This document shows positions 5,835 to 12,258 of a stretch of DNA of 20,902 nt, piece after piece; position 1 is the stretch's first letter; each line of letters starts with the position of its first letter. The stretch is from contig PFRJ01000081.1 of NCBI GenBank assembly GCA_002788515.1, positions 1 to 20,902 on the forward strand. The letters are read 5' to 3'. Under the pieces are notes generated by a model. The model was not told where the DNA came from and searched no databases. It saw only the letters and a list, made by a program, of their open reading frames with translations. Source of the DNA: Nitrosopumilales archaeon CG_4_9_14_0_2_um_filter_34_16 (GTDB taxonomy: Archaea; Thermoproteota; Nitrososphaeria; Nitrososphaerales; Nitrosopumilaceae). A program made the position numbers and the translations under genes.

Positions 5835-6911
5835 ATGTCTAAAATACCAGCTACATTTTTAATTGAATGGTTTGGTATTGGTTTATTGCCTACAATGGAT
5901 GAGTCTGATAAAGAACTTTTAAACGAAATTCAATGGACATTTCCACTTGTAACTAGACCTTTTGATGCAATTGCTACAAAATTCAATACTATGCCAGATG
6001 ACATCAAAGAACGATTAAACAAACTCAAAGAAATTGGAGTTTTACGACAACTAAGTGCAATCTTTGATACAAGAAAACTAGGTTATACTAGTTCACTTGT
6101 GGCAATGGAGATTGAAGATGACAAATTAGAATATGTTGCAAGTCAAATCAATCGTCATCCTGGTGTTAGCCATAACTATGAGCGAGATCATCAGTTCAAT
6201 CTTTGGTTTACTTTGGCTGTTCCTCCTGGTGCTGATTTGAAAGATGAACTTGAAAAATTCAATGTTCTTAAAGGAATTAAAAAAGTGAGAATGCTTCCTA
6301 CTTTACAATTATTCAAAATTGGTGTTAAACTTGACATGGTCGATGACAAGAAACATGATGTTGCCCCTACTGAAGAGAAAAAAGAAATTAAAAATGTAAA
6401 ATTTACTCCAACTGAAGAAGACAAAGACTTTGTTAGAGAATTGCAAAAAGATATGGAAATAATTGATGAACCATTTGTAAAAGCTGCAAACAATCTTGGA
6501 ATTACTGAGAATGAATTATTTGAAAAAATGAAATGTTATGAAGAAATTGGTGTGATGAGAAGGTTTGCCGCTATACTAAGACACAGACAAGTTGGGTTTA
6601 CTGCAAATGGTATGATTGTATGGAAAGTGCCTGAAGATCGAATTGAAAAAGTTGGTGAAACACTTGGCTCGTTTCCGCAAGTCAGTCATTGCTATGAACG
6701 ACCAACATATGCCGATTGGCCTTACAATGTGTTTTCCATGATTCACTGCAAAACACATGATGAGGCACATGATATGGCAAAAACAATTCAAAACCAAATC
6801 AATGTAGATGAATACCAAATTTTGTTCAGTTCTCGTGAATTCAAGAAAACTCGAGTGGAATATTTTGTAGAGAATTCTTTTAGCCTAGAAGAAACCCTCT
6901 CTGTATCTTAG
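5835..6911 (+). CDS. Fused siroheme decarboxylase (AhbA-AhbB type, tandem Lrp-like halves)
   Basis: AhbA and AhbB together remove two acetate carboxyls from siroheme to give didecarboxysiroheme on the siroheme-dependent haem route. They look like Lrp/AsnC regulators and are often mis-annotated as such. This 358-residue chain has two such halves. Half 1 (about 22-165) carries VSHNYERDHQFNLWFTL at 111-127. Half 2 (about 193-345) carries VSHCYERPTYADWPYNVF at 283-300 and the closing SSREFKKTRVEYF. The VSHxYER motif and the YN[LV][WF] segment are siroheme-decarboxylase hallmarks, not ordinary Lrp sequence. A charged linker (about 168-190) joins the halves. In most archaea and sulfate reducers these are two separate genes of about 150-170 codons. 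It is divergent from met8-like/hemA/hemB, which supports the enzymatic reading. Confidence 0.85.
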   Translation: MSKIPATFLIEWFGIGLLPTMDESDKELLNEIQWTFPLVTRPFDAIATKFNTMPDDIKERLNKLKEIGVLRQLSAIFDTRKLGYTSSLVAMEIEDDKLEYVASQINRHPGVSHNYERDHQFNLWFTLAVPPGADLKDELEKFNVLKGIKKVRMLPTLQLFKIGVKLDMVDDKKHDVAPTEEKKEIKNVKFTPTEEDKDFVRELQKDMEIIDEPFVKAANNLGITENELFEKMKCYEEIGVMRRFAAILRHRQVGFTANGMIVWKVPEDRIEKVGETLGSFPQVSHCYERPTYADWPYNVFSMIHCKTHDEAHDMAKTIQNQINVDEYQILFSSREFKKTRVEYFVENSFSLEETLSVS

Positions 6912-7246
6912 AATTCATTCTCGTCATGTCCTACGACATGAATTGTACAAAAATACTGATCATTCATGTTGCAATAGTATTGGGAATCCTCTCCGCATTC
7001 TTTGCAAGGTGGTTTTTCATCTAGTTTTGATAGTTTAGTGTGGTATACCTTACTTCTGGTTGTAACTCCTGTGTCACTGTAAATTCTAGTTATGTTGGAA
7101 TAATATTCTAATTCTTCAGGATTTAATTTTTGATATTTTTTGATTTTTTTAATAATTGATTCCCATTTTTTGTATTTGCCTATCTTGGCAATTTTCAGTC
7201 TTTCAATAATTTCTAGTGTTTTTTCAAAATCTATTGGATTGTCCAT
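6908..7246 (-). CDS. Unknown protein with a C-terminal B-box-like zinc site
   Basis: The 112-residue product has a Lys-rich helical N-terminal half (about 1-60). The C-terminal cluster has C81, C84, C92, C100, H103 and H107, spaced C-x2-C-x7-C-x7-C-x2-H-x3-H, which resembles a B-box or treble-clef-like zinc site. The segment EKPPCKECGEDSQYYCNM is characteristic. I do not recognise a named family; a role in protein or nucleic-acid contacts is only suggested by the fold. Its stop overlaps the stop of the AhbAB gene by four bases (convergent), and it lies 7 bases after the aldo/keto reductase gene on the same strand, so the two are probably co-transcribed. Confidence 0.75.
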   Translation of the reverse strand: MDNPIDFEKTLEIIERLKIAKIGKYKKWESIIKKIKKYQKLNPEELEYYSNITRIYSDTGVTTRSKVYHTKLSKLDEKPPCKECGEDSQYYCNMNDQYFCTIHVVGHDENEF

Positions 7247-7253
7247 TTACAAG

Positions 7254-8252
7254 TTAATTTGCTTGAGGTGTTGCTTTTAATTCATAAGAAGGCCATGTGT
7301 TATACAACTCTTCTACCTCTTTCATATCTGAATCTGAAATGTATTTTCCATCTGACATTTGAGCATAATTGACAATTTCTTCTTCACTGATCATAGTTGG
7401 AAGTACTGTTGCAAATCCTTTTTTTGTCATTATAAATTTCATTGCGAATTCTGTAATGCTTAATCCATTTCTGTCTGCGATTGGTCTGAACTGTTCAACT
7501 TTTTCTAATGATGCTTTGAGCCATTCCTTTTTTCTCACTGATCTATGATCATTATCATCAAATTTTGTATCCGCATTCACTTTTCCAGTTAATATTCCTG
7601 ATGCTTCTGGAACTCTGACTAGAATTCCGACTTCTTTCTCTTCAGCTTTTTTCATTAATTCATTTCCTGGTGTTTGTTCTAATATGTTGTAAACTGTTTG
7701 AACTGCACTAAGATTTGGTTTGTCCATTGCCTCCATGCCTTCCTGTGTCCATCCTATTGCAGGACCTAATGCAATTTGATATGTTTTGATAGACCCCTCT
7801 TCGATAAAACTATCTAATAAATTAAAAATGGAATCGTTTCTCACATCTTTAAGTTTTGGATTATGTACGCCATACATGTCAACATGATCTGTTTGTAATC
7901 TTTCTAAACTATTTCTTAATGCCATTCTTGTATAATCCTCATCAAATCTTTGTGGAAGTTCTTTGTGACCTATTTGTTCAACATTACTAAAATCATAACC
8001 ATATTTTGTCGAAATAACAATCTCATCTCTCATGTCTTTGAAGACCTCGCCGATTAGTTTCTCACTTAATCCTTTTCCATACAGGTCTCCGGTTTCAAAG
8101 AAATTAATTCCTACATCATATGCTTTTTTGAGCATTCTTTTTGCTTCATCTTCTTCAATTTTCTTACCCCACCAGTCAAGAGCAATGGCCCATGCTCCAA
8201 ACCCTATTTCTGATATATCTATGTCTGTTTTCCCTAGTTTGTTATACTTCAA
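7254..8252 (-). CDS. Aldo/keto reductase
   Basis: The 332-residue protein has the (beta/alpha)8 aldo/keto reductase pattern, which reduces carbonyls with NADPH. It opens MKYNKLGKTDIDISEIGFGAW and continues with GINFFETGDLYGKGLSE (49-65), EIVISTKYGYDF (77-88) and HVDMYGVHNP (123-132). The tetrad reads Y58, K83 and H130, with Glu53 where the family usually has Asp (FFDTA to FFETG). The start appears to be TTG at 8250-8252: no in-frame ATG, GTG or TTG was found for at least 25 codons upstream, and the MKYNKLG start matches the family's usual N terminus. The substrate is unknown. The gene leads a two-gene unit with the zinc-site protein. Confidence 0.9.
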   Translation of the reverse strand: MKYNKLGKTDIDISEIGFGAWAIALDWWGKKIEEDEAKRMLKKAYDVGINFFETGDLYGKGLSEKLIGEVFKDMRDEIVISTKYGYDFSNVEQIGHKELPQRFDEDYTRMALRNSLERLQTDHVDMYGVHNPKLKDVRNDSIFNLLDSFIEEGSIKTYQIALGPAIGWTQEGMEAMDKPNLSAVQTVYNILEQTPGNELMKKAEEKEVGILVRVPEASGILTGKVNADTKFDDNDHRSVRKKEWLKASLEKVEQFRPIADRNGLSITEFAMKFIMTKKGFATVLPTMISEEEIVNYAQMSDGKYISDSDMKEVEELYNTWPSYELKATPQAN

Positions 8253-8267
8253 AACTATTTCTTGATT

Positions 8268-8319
8268 TGAAATTTCATCATTTATGTTTATCCAAGATTT
8301 GCATAGTTGATATTTGCAT
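8268..8319 (-). promoter_or_regulatory. Upstream region of the aldo/keto reductase: palindrome and direct repeats
   Basis: Before the TTG start there is a perfect 10-bp palindrome TGAAATTTCA (8268-8277), a TATA-like ATAAACATAAAT (about 8281-8292, minus strand), and two copies of ATGCAAAT (minus strand; 8297-8304 and 8312-8319) whose starts are 15 bases apart. The arrangement fits operator sites around a core promoter, but the sequence is AT-rich and chance matches are possible. Confidence 0.35.
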
Positions 8320-8344
8320 TTTAAAGTGACTAGGGGATATTTTC

Positions 8345-8362
8345 TTCAAAAATATTTTTTAT
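8345..8362 (-). terminator. T-run after the ChdC-like gene
   Basis: Past the TAG at 8372-8374 the minus strand runs through an A/T tract ending in ATATTTTTGAAG. This fits termination of the ChdC transcript before the aldo/keto reductase promoter. Confidence 0.35.
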
Positions 8363-8371
8363 TTTTAAATC

Positions 8372-9049
8372 CTATCCTAAACTAGAAATCATTGGAACAA
8401 TGTCTTTTTTTACACACACGATCATTGGGACATCGTTTTTAACATATGATGACACTTCTGTTTCTCTCAAATCCATTATGAGATCTTGAAAATCTCTGAT
8501 GTTATCTACTTCAAATGCTAACATAAAATCTTCGTCGTGAATTCCAAAAGAGTATGTTGTATTGAGAATAATTTGTGGGTATTTTTTACTGACTTCAATA
8601 TGTTCATCCATAATTTTTTGTCTTTTGTCTTGAGGTAATAGATACCATTCTCTAGTTTTAGTAAATGGATAAACAATAACATGTTTTTTGGGTTCCATTC
8701 CAGTTAGAAAACCATGTTCTTTTCTTGTTCCTTGGACATAAATCGAAGGTCTAGTGCATGAAAGATAAGTCATTGATGGAATAATATATTTTCCAAAAAC
8801 TGTCTTGTATATTTTCTCAACCACTTTCTGAATTTCTTCAACTGATTTTGCTGCAAACCAAAATAAAAAATCTGTATCATCTCTTAGCCCTAAATTTGAA
8901 TATGTTCTATACATAATACCTGAATTATTAATTACATTCTCCACTTCTTTTGCCGATTCTTCTTTTGCAAGGTCTGCCATCCATCTCCATTTAGGATCGA
9001 CTTTGAAAAATGAGAAATTGAAATAATACTGATTATCGTCTTCAACCAT
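8372..9049 (-). CDS. Chlorite dismutase family protein, probable coproheme decarboxylase (ChdC/HemQ type)
   Basis: The 225-residue protein is a dimeric alpha-beta barrel family member. Bacterial ChdC oxidatively decarboxylates Fe-coproporphyrin III to haem b with peroxide. Key segments are VYPFTKTREWYLLP (126-139), where Y127 occupies the catalytic Tyr of the YP[MF]xK signature and K131 the conserved Lys. Next is KRQKIMDEH (142-150), where H150 is the probable axial haem ligand by alignment from memory. TTYSFGIHDEDFMLAFE (164-180) matches the family's T-x-SFG-x-x-D-x-[ED] region. The chlorite-splitting enzymes have an Arg in the distal pocket and lack the YPxxK Tyr, so coproheme decarboxylase is the better call. 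The ATG at 9049 has a TATA box 26 bases upstream. It is 1.5 kb from the siroheme decarboxylase gene. Confidence 0.85.
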   Translation of the reverse strand: MVEDDNQYYFNFSFFKVDPKWRWMADLAKEESAKEVENVINNSGIMYRTYSNLGLRDDTDFLFWFAAKSVEEIQKVVEKIYKTVFGKYIIPSMTYLSCTRPSIYVQGTRKEHGFLTGMEPKKHVIVYPFTKTREWYLLPQDKRQKIMDEHIEVSKKYPQIILNTTYSFGIHDEDFMLAFEVDNIRDFQDLIMDLRETEVSSYVKNDVPMIVCVKKDIVPMISSLG

Positions 9050-9070
9050 ATTGGTTCCAATTTTGAAACC

Positions 9071-9080
9071 CTATTTAAAC
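9071..9080 (-). promoter_or_regulatory. TATA box of the ChdC-like gene
   Basis: The minus strand reads GTTTAAATAG, centred 26 bases before the ATG at 9049, predicting a leaderless mRNA. It lies in the 45-base gap after the DUF167 gene, so the ChdC gene is its own transcription unit or has an extra start. Confidence 0.55.
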
Positions 9081-9094
9081 AAAAACTATATTTT

Positions 9095-9307
9095 CTAATC
9101 TGATATCTCTATGATTTTTTTTGATGATTTGTGCCCAGCCTTTATGTGAATTGATGCAGTCGATGTTTTGAAGTGTTTTGCAATTTCTTTTATGATTTCT
9201 TTATTTGCTTCTCCTTTGATAGGTTTTGATTTTATTCCGATACGAATTTGGTCTTTTGTTATTTCTAGAAATTTTTTAGAAAACTCTACTTGAACTTTGT
9301 AAATCAT
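9095..9307 (-). CDS. DUF167 (YggU-like) family protein
   Basis: The 70-residue protein opens with the strand MIYKVQVEFSKKFLEI and then has IRIGIKSKPIKGEANKEIIKEIAKHFKTS, the family's P-x-x-G-x-AN-x-x-[IL] core, ending in IKAGHKSSKKIIEIS. This matches the DUF167/YggU fold, whose function is unknown. It is slightly short, but the core (residues 20-68) is complete. A TATA-like TTTTATTAAA (about 9324-9336, minus strand) sits at leaderless distance from the ATG at 9307, so it may be transcribed separately from sufC, which ends 33 bases upstream. Confidence 0.85.
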   Translation of the reverse strand: MIYKVQVEFSKKFLEITKDQIRIGIKSKPIKGEANKEIIKEIAKHFKTSTASIHIKAGHKSSKKIIEISD

Positions 9308-9340
9308 GATGTTTTAAAAGCATGTTTTAATAAAATTTGT

Positions 9341-10111
9341 TTAGGCTGGTTGCTCTAGGGCCCACTCATAGCCTTCCGCTTCTAGTTTGTCTGCAAGTGA
9401 TGCATCTCCTGTTTTCAATACTTGGCCTCTTGCAAATACGTGTACAAAATCTAACTTGTCTAAGAATTTTAAAATTCTGGCATAGTGGGTGATTATAATT
9501 ACAGTTGAATCTTTGCCTGAAACTTTACTGATTGCTTGTGCAACTGCTTGAACTGCATCAATATCTAATCCTGAATCTGGCTCATCTAGGATTGAAATTT
9601 TTGGTCTTAATACTGCCATTTGTAATACTTCTGCGCGTTTTTTCTCTCCTCCTGAAAATCCTTCATTAAGATATCTTGAAAGGAATTCTTCTCTCAATCC
9701 AACTTTTTCCAAGTTTTCTTTAAGATATTTTTGAAATTCTCTAACTGTGATGAATACTTCTCTGTCGTCCCCTTCAAGAGCTTTACTTAGAGAATTGTAT
9801 GCAGTTCTTAAAAAGTGAGAAAATCCTACTCCTGAAACTTCGGTTGGATATTGGAATCCTAAGAATAATCCTTTTTTTGCTCTCTCATCTGCTGATAAAT
9901 CTAAAATGCTCTCCCCATCTAACAAAATATCTCCTTTTGTAACTTCATATTTTGGGTGTGCAAGTAATGTGTAAGCTAACGTACTTTTTCCTGAACCATT
10001 TGGCCCCATTATGGCATGTACTTCTCCTGGACCTGTTTTCAAATTAACACCCTTGAGAATCTCTTTACCTTCTCTTGATACATGAAGATCCTTAATTTCT
10101 AATACTACCAT
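9341..10111 (-). CDS. sufC: Fe-S cluster assembly ATPase SufC
   Basis: SufC is the ABC-type ATPase that drives the SufB-SufD scaffold in iron-sulfur cluster assembly. The 256 residues carry Walker A GPNGSGKST (36-44), the Q-loop GFQYP (85-89), the signature FSGGEKKR (152-159), Walker B with SILDEPDSGLD (173-183) and the switch His in ITHYAR (H209). The DEPDSGLDIDA sequence and the EVSGVGFSHFLR segment are SufC-specific rather than transporter-like, and there is no membrane domain. No sufB or sufD is next to it here: the upstream neighbour is TFB and the downstream one DUF167. It has its own promoter. Confidence 0.95.
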   Translation of the reverse strand: MVVLEIKDLHVSREGKEILKGVNLKTGPGEVHAIMGPNGSGKSTLAYTLLAHPKYEVTKGDILLDGESILDLSADERAKKGLFLGFQYPTEVSGVGFSHFLRTAYNSLSKALEGDDREVFITVREFQKYLKENLEKVGLREEFLSRYLNEGFSGGEKKRAEVLQMAVLRPKISILDEPDSGLDIDAVQAVAQAISKVSGKDSTVIIITHYARILKFLDKLDFVHVFARGQVLKTGDASLADKLEAEGYEWALEQPA

Positions 10112-10131
10112 ATTGCGTTTTGGTTCGTTTC

Positions 10132-10141
10132 TCTATATAAT
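10132..10141 (-). promoter_or_regulatory. TATA box of sufC
   Basis: The minus strand reads ATTATATAGA, centred about 26 bases before the ATG at 10111. This is one of the strongest boxes in the window. Confidence 0.65.
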
Positions 10142-10180
10142 ACCGACGAAATTTAGCTAATCCTAATCGTAATCATTGAT

Positions 10181-10210
10181 AATAAAATGAAAAGAGGGGG
10201 ATGGGGTAAA
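10181..10210 (-). terminator. Pyrimidine-rich terminator after the TFB gene
   Basis: Past the TFB stop the minus strand is almost only pyrimidines (CCCCATCCCCCTCTTTTC) followed by ATTTTATT. A C-run then T-run of this kind is a plausible archaeal stop signal; no stable hairpin is seen. Confidence 0.45.
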
Positions 10211-11167
10211 TTAATTGGCCAGAGATGGTCTCAAAGTAATTTTGAGTTTATGGCATGTTAGAATTTCTTTACATCTGTTTCTGATAGTGACCTCTGTAAC
10301 TCCTGCAATACTCGAAACGTCTCTTTGAAGGACGCTTTGTCCAAGTAGGATTGATGCTACGTAAAGATATGCTGCTGCAATTCCATTTGGCGCTTTTCCA
10401 TCTGCGATACTGCTATCTTTGGTCTTCTCTGCGATTTCTAAGGCCAGTCTTTCAACTCTAACCTCTGTTTGTGTCATGTTTGCTATCTTTGAGATGTATT
10501 TGTTCATGGTCACAACTGGGGCATGTATTTGTCCCATTTCCATCACCATGGTTCTATAGTACCTTGCTGCAAGTTTTGTTTTTGATTTGACATCTTTTGC
10601 TGGACAAATTCCTCGACAAATTTCTTCTAATGATCTTATCACGTCACATTGTTTGCAAGCCATGTAGATTGTAGCTGCTGTGATGCTAACTACTGACTTT
10701 CCTTTCACTTCAATATGCACGTCTAGATTTCTATATATCATAGAAGCAGTTTCCAACACATTCTTTGAAAGATTAAGACCTTCACATGTTTCACCTAATT
10801 TTGATAAAACATTTGCAAGTCTTCTCTCTTTTGGTGAGGAAACTCTTACTCTTTGTTGCCATTTTCTGAGATTATGCATTTGACTTGCGACTTCATGATT
10901 GATTGTTTTTCCGCTAAAGTCTTTTGCACTAATTGAAATCTCTGTGGTTATTCCCAAATCGTGTTGAGAATATGTTGTTTGCCCTGTTGCTCTTGCGAGC
11001 TTCATCTTGTCTTCAAAACTTGAGCTTATTGTTTCTGGACCAAAATCTGCAATCTGATCATCGACTACAACGCCGCAACCAGAACAGATTATTTCACCAT
11101 TCTGCATGTCATCTACTAATGTAGACTTACATTCAGGACAGTTTTGTTTTTCTAGTATGTTCATCAT
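10211..11167 (-). CDS. tfb: Transcription initiation factor IIB (TFB)
   Basis: TFB recruits RNA polymerase to the TBP-TATA complex and sets the start site. The 318-residue product has an N-terminal zinc ribbon with C10, C13, C28 and C31 (CPEC...CSGC), a B-reader/linker region (about 40-95), and two cyclin-like repeats (about 115-215 and 220-315). The repeat marks are MIYRNLDVHIEVKGKSVVSITAATIYMACKQ and AEKTKDSSIADGKAPNGIAAAYLYVA, each limited to parts here. The C-terminal helix-turn-helix that reads the BRE (AGVTEVTIRNRCKEI) is present. Thaumarchaeotes usually encode several TFBs, so this may be one paralogue. The start is ATGATG at 11165-11167, overlapping the Gar1 stop. Confidence 0.95.
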   Translation of the reverse strand: MMNILEKQNCPECKSTLVDDMQNGEIICSGCGVVVDDQIADFGPETISSSFEDKMKLARATGQTTYSQHDLGITTEISISAKDFSGKTINHEVASQMHNLRKWQQRVRVSSPKERRLANVLSKLGETCEGLNLSKNVLETASMIYRNLDVHIEVKGKSVVSITAATIYMACKQCDVIRSLEEICRGICPAKDVKSKTKLAARYYRTMVMEMGQIHAPVVTMNKYISKIANMTQTEVRVERLALEIAEKTKDSSIADGKAPNGIAAAYLYVASILLGQSVLQRDVSSIAGVTEVTIRNRCKEILTCHKLKITLRPSLAN

Positions 11168-11433
11168 TTTTTTCTCCTAAATTTTTTTGGTTTATTTGCA
11201 GGTGAAGGTGATTCTGATACGAAAACATTTTTGCCAATGTATTTTTTGATGTTATTTGTTAATGGCGTTGCTGATGCATATGGTCTACTTACTGGACCTA
11301 TCAGTTCATTTATTTTTGCAACTCTAGTTCCTGTTTCGTCACAGAGTATTTGTCCTTCAACTAATTCTTTTGATAGTTGAACGATTACCCTGCCACTACC
11401 GGCTAGGTGCATTATTTCGCCTACCTCCTGCAA
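11164..11433 (-). CDS. gar1: H/ACA ribonucleoprotein component Gar1
   Basis: Gar1 binds Cbf5 in the H/ACA complex that guides pseudouridylation of rRNA. The 89-residue product is a six-stranded barrel: EVGEIMHLAGSGRVIVQL, then EGQILCDETGTRVAKINELIGPVSRPYASATP and KKYIGKNVFVSES, ending in a basic tail (PANKPKKFRRKK). The start is TTG at 11431-11433, directly after an in-frame TAA. The family usually begins with this first strand ([KR]xLGxVLH), and a TATA-like TATGATAAG lies at leaderless distance, both favouring TTG. An ATG at 11412 behind GGAGG is an alternative but would delete the first strand. The stop overlaps the TFB start as ATGATGA, so Gar1 and TFB are coupled. Confidence 0.85.
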   Translation of the reverse strand: MQEVGEIMHLAGSGRVIVQLSKELVEGQILCDETGTRVAKINELIGPVSRPYASATPLTNNIKKYIGKNVFVSESPSPANKPKKFRRKK

Positions 11434-11456
11434 TTAGACATCATAACTATTGATCT

Positions 11457-11465
11457 CTTATCATA
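11457..11465 (-). promoter_or_regulatory. TATA box of the gar1-tfb unit
   Basis: The minus strand reads TATGATAAG, centred about 28 bases before the TTG at 11433. It supports a leaderless TTG start for Gar1. Confidence 0.4.
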
Positions 11466-11507
11466 GACTTCTGTCAATTTTACTTTAGCTAAGAGCTAGA
11501 TTTCATT

Positions 11508-11807
11508 TTATTTTGGTTGCTTTGATCTTTTAGTAACTAACTTTTCAGAAATTTTGTCAAGAATCTTTGTCTTGGAGGATCCTTTTGGTACAATTACATA
11601 TCCTGACCTGACAAATGGTCTTTTTGGAAATCTTGCTTTCTCGTTTGATTCTGTAATTTCAAATCCTACTTCTGTTGTAGCATCCATCAATTCTTTTAGT
11701 GATGGATCAAAGACACATTTCTCTAATCCTACTCTCCTGCCTTTTGATTTTTTTAAATTCTTATTGAAATAATCTAACCAGATTACGACGTGCTCGTAAT
11801 CTTTCAT
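11508..11807 (-). CDS. srp19: Signal recognition particle 19 kDa protein
   Basis: SRP19 binds the tips of helices 6 and 8 of 7S RNA so that SRP54 can dock. The 99-residue protein has the family's opening VIWLDYFNKNLKKSKGRRVG (8-27), where the conserved pattern is W/Y-[ILP]-D-x-x-[LF]...GR-[RK]-[VI], and the later ARFPKRPFVRSGYVIV segment with a basic C-terminal end (KLVTKRSKQPK). The ATG lies one base after the S8e stop, so the two are co-transcribed. SRP54 is encoded elsewhere in the window; I see no 7S RNA here. Confidence 0.93.
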   Translation of the reverse strand: MKDYEHVVIWLDYFNKNLKKSKGRRVGLEKCVFDPSLKELMDATTEVGFEITESNEKARFPKRPFVRSGYVIVPKGSSKTKILDKISEKLVTKRSKQPK

Positions 11808-11808
11808 T

Positions 11809-12192
11809 TTATTCCTTTAGTAAAATTGCGTTAACTATTCCGTTTTGTCCTGGTTTTGAAACGACTTTGCACTTACCTTCTTGAGTCTCAAGAATTGCAC
11901 CTTTTGTGATTATGCCTCGTCTCTTGTAATCGTTGTTTGTAGTATTATCTAATACTTTGATAATTTTTGTTTTCTTCACTTTGGCGTCTCCTGTTGATAA
12001 GTTAACAAAATCAATTGATTTCAAAGCTGTTTTATTATTATTACCACGTACTCTTCTTGTCACGGTTAATTGAGCTCCGTTAATAGGTTCATTTGGATAT
12101 CTGTCTAACTCATATTTTCTTCTAGTTCTAAGCGGAACTCTTCTTCCGCCAGTTATTTTACTGGTTGCTAAATTCTCTACTGATTTTCTCAC
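11809..12192 (-). CDS. rps8e: 30S ribosomal protein S8e
   Basis: The 127-residue protein carries the S8e signature KITGGRRVPLRTRRKYELDR (12-31), the RVRGNNNKTALKS region and the closing IITKGAILETQEGKCKVVSKPGQNGIVNA. The length is typical of archaeal S8e. The start is GTG at 12190-12192, supported by TATAAATTAG centred 25 bases upstream. It heads a unit with srp19. Confidence 0.97.
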   Translation of the reverse strand: MRKSVENLATSKITGGRRVPLRTRRKYELDRYPNEPINGAQLTVTRRVRGNNNKTALKSIDFVNLSTGDAKVKKTKIIKVLDNTTNNDYKRRGIITKGAILETQEGKCKVVSKPGQNGIVNAILLKE

Positions 12193-12211
12193 GAATTGTT
12201 GTCGAATTACT

Positions 12212-12221
12212 CTAATTTATA
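12212..12221 (-). promoter_or_regulatory. TATA box of the S8e-SRP19 unit
   Basis: The minus strand reads TATAAATTAG, centred 25 bases before the GTG start at 12192. It is a near-consensus archaeal box and predicts a leaderless mRNA starting with GTG. Confidence 0.65.
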
Positions 12222-12227
12222 CAAAAC

Positions 12228-12256
12228 GCAAAAAATTAGCCGTGAGTTAAAAAATC
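12228..12256 (-). terminator. T-runs after scpB
   Basis: Past the scpB stop the minus strand has GAGATTTTTTAACTC, in which GAG and CTC flank the T-run, and then AATTTTTTGCG. Two oligo-T tracts in the short gap before the S8e promoter suggest scpB transcription ends here. Confidence 0.45.
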
Positions 12257-12258
12257 TC

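Noticed and set aside
5835..6911. Annotation of the AhbAB gene as an Lrp/AsnC transcription regulator
   Set aside because: Both halves carry siroheme decarboxylase motifs and the gene faces haem genes; the true Lrp protein in the window (15504-16001) lacks these motifs.
8372..9049. True chlorite dismutase
   Set aside because: The YPFTK Tyr/Lys signature of coproheme decarboxylases is present and the haem-synthesis context fits; chlorite-splitting function is not supported.
11410..11433. ATG at 11412 behind GGAGG as the Gar1 start
   Set aside because: The GGAGG is part of codons for QEVG, which belong to the first conserved strand of Gar1; a TATA box fits the TTG at 11433. Kept as an alternative only.
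11486..11498. Inverted repeat TAGCT-AAG-AGCTA as a terminator after srp19
   Set aside because: The 5-bp stem is weak and not followed by a T-run on the minus strand; such a repeat is likely by chance in this composition.
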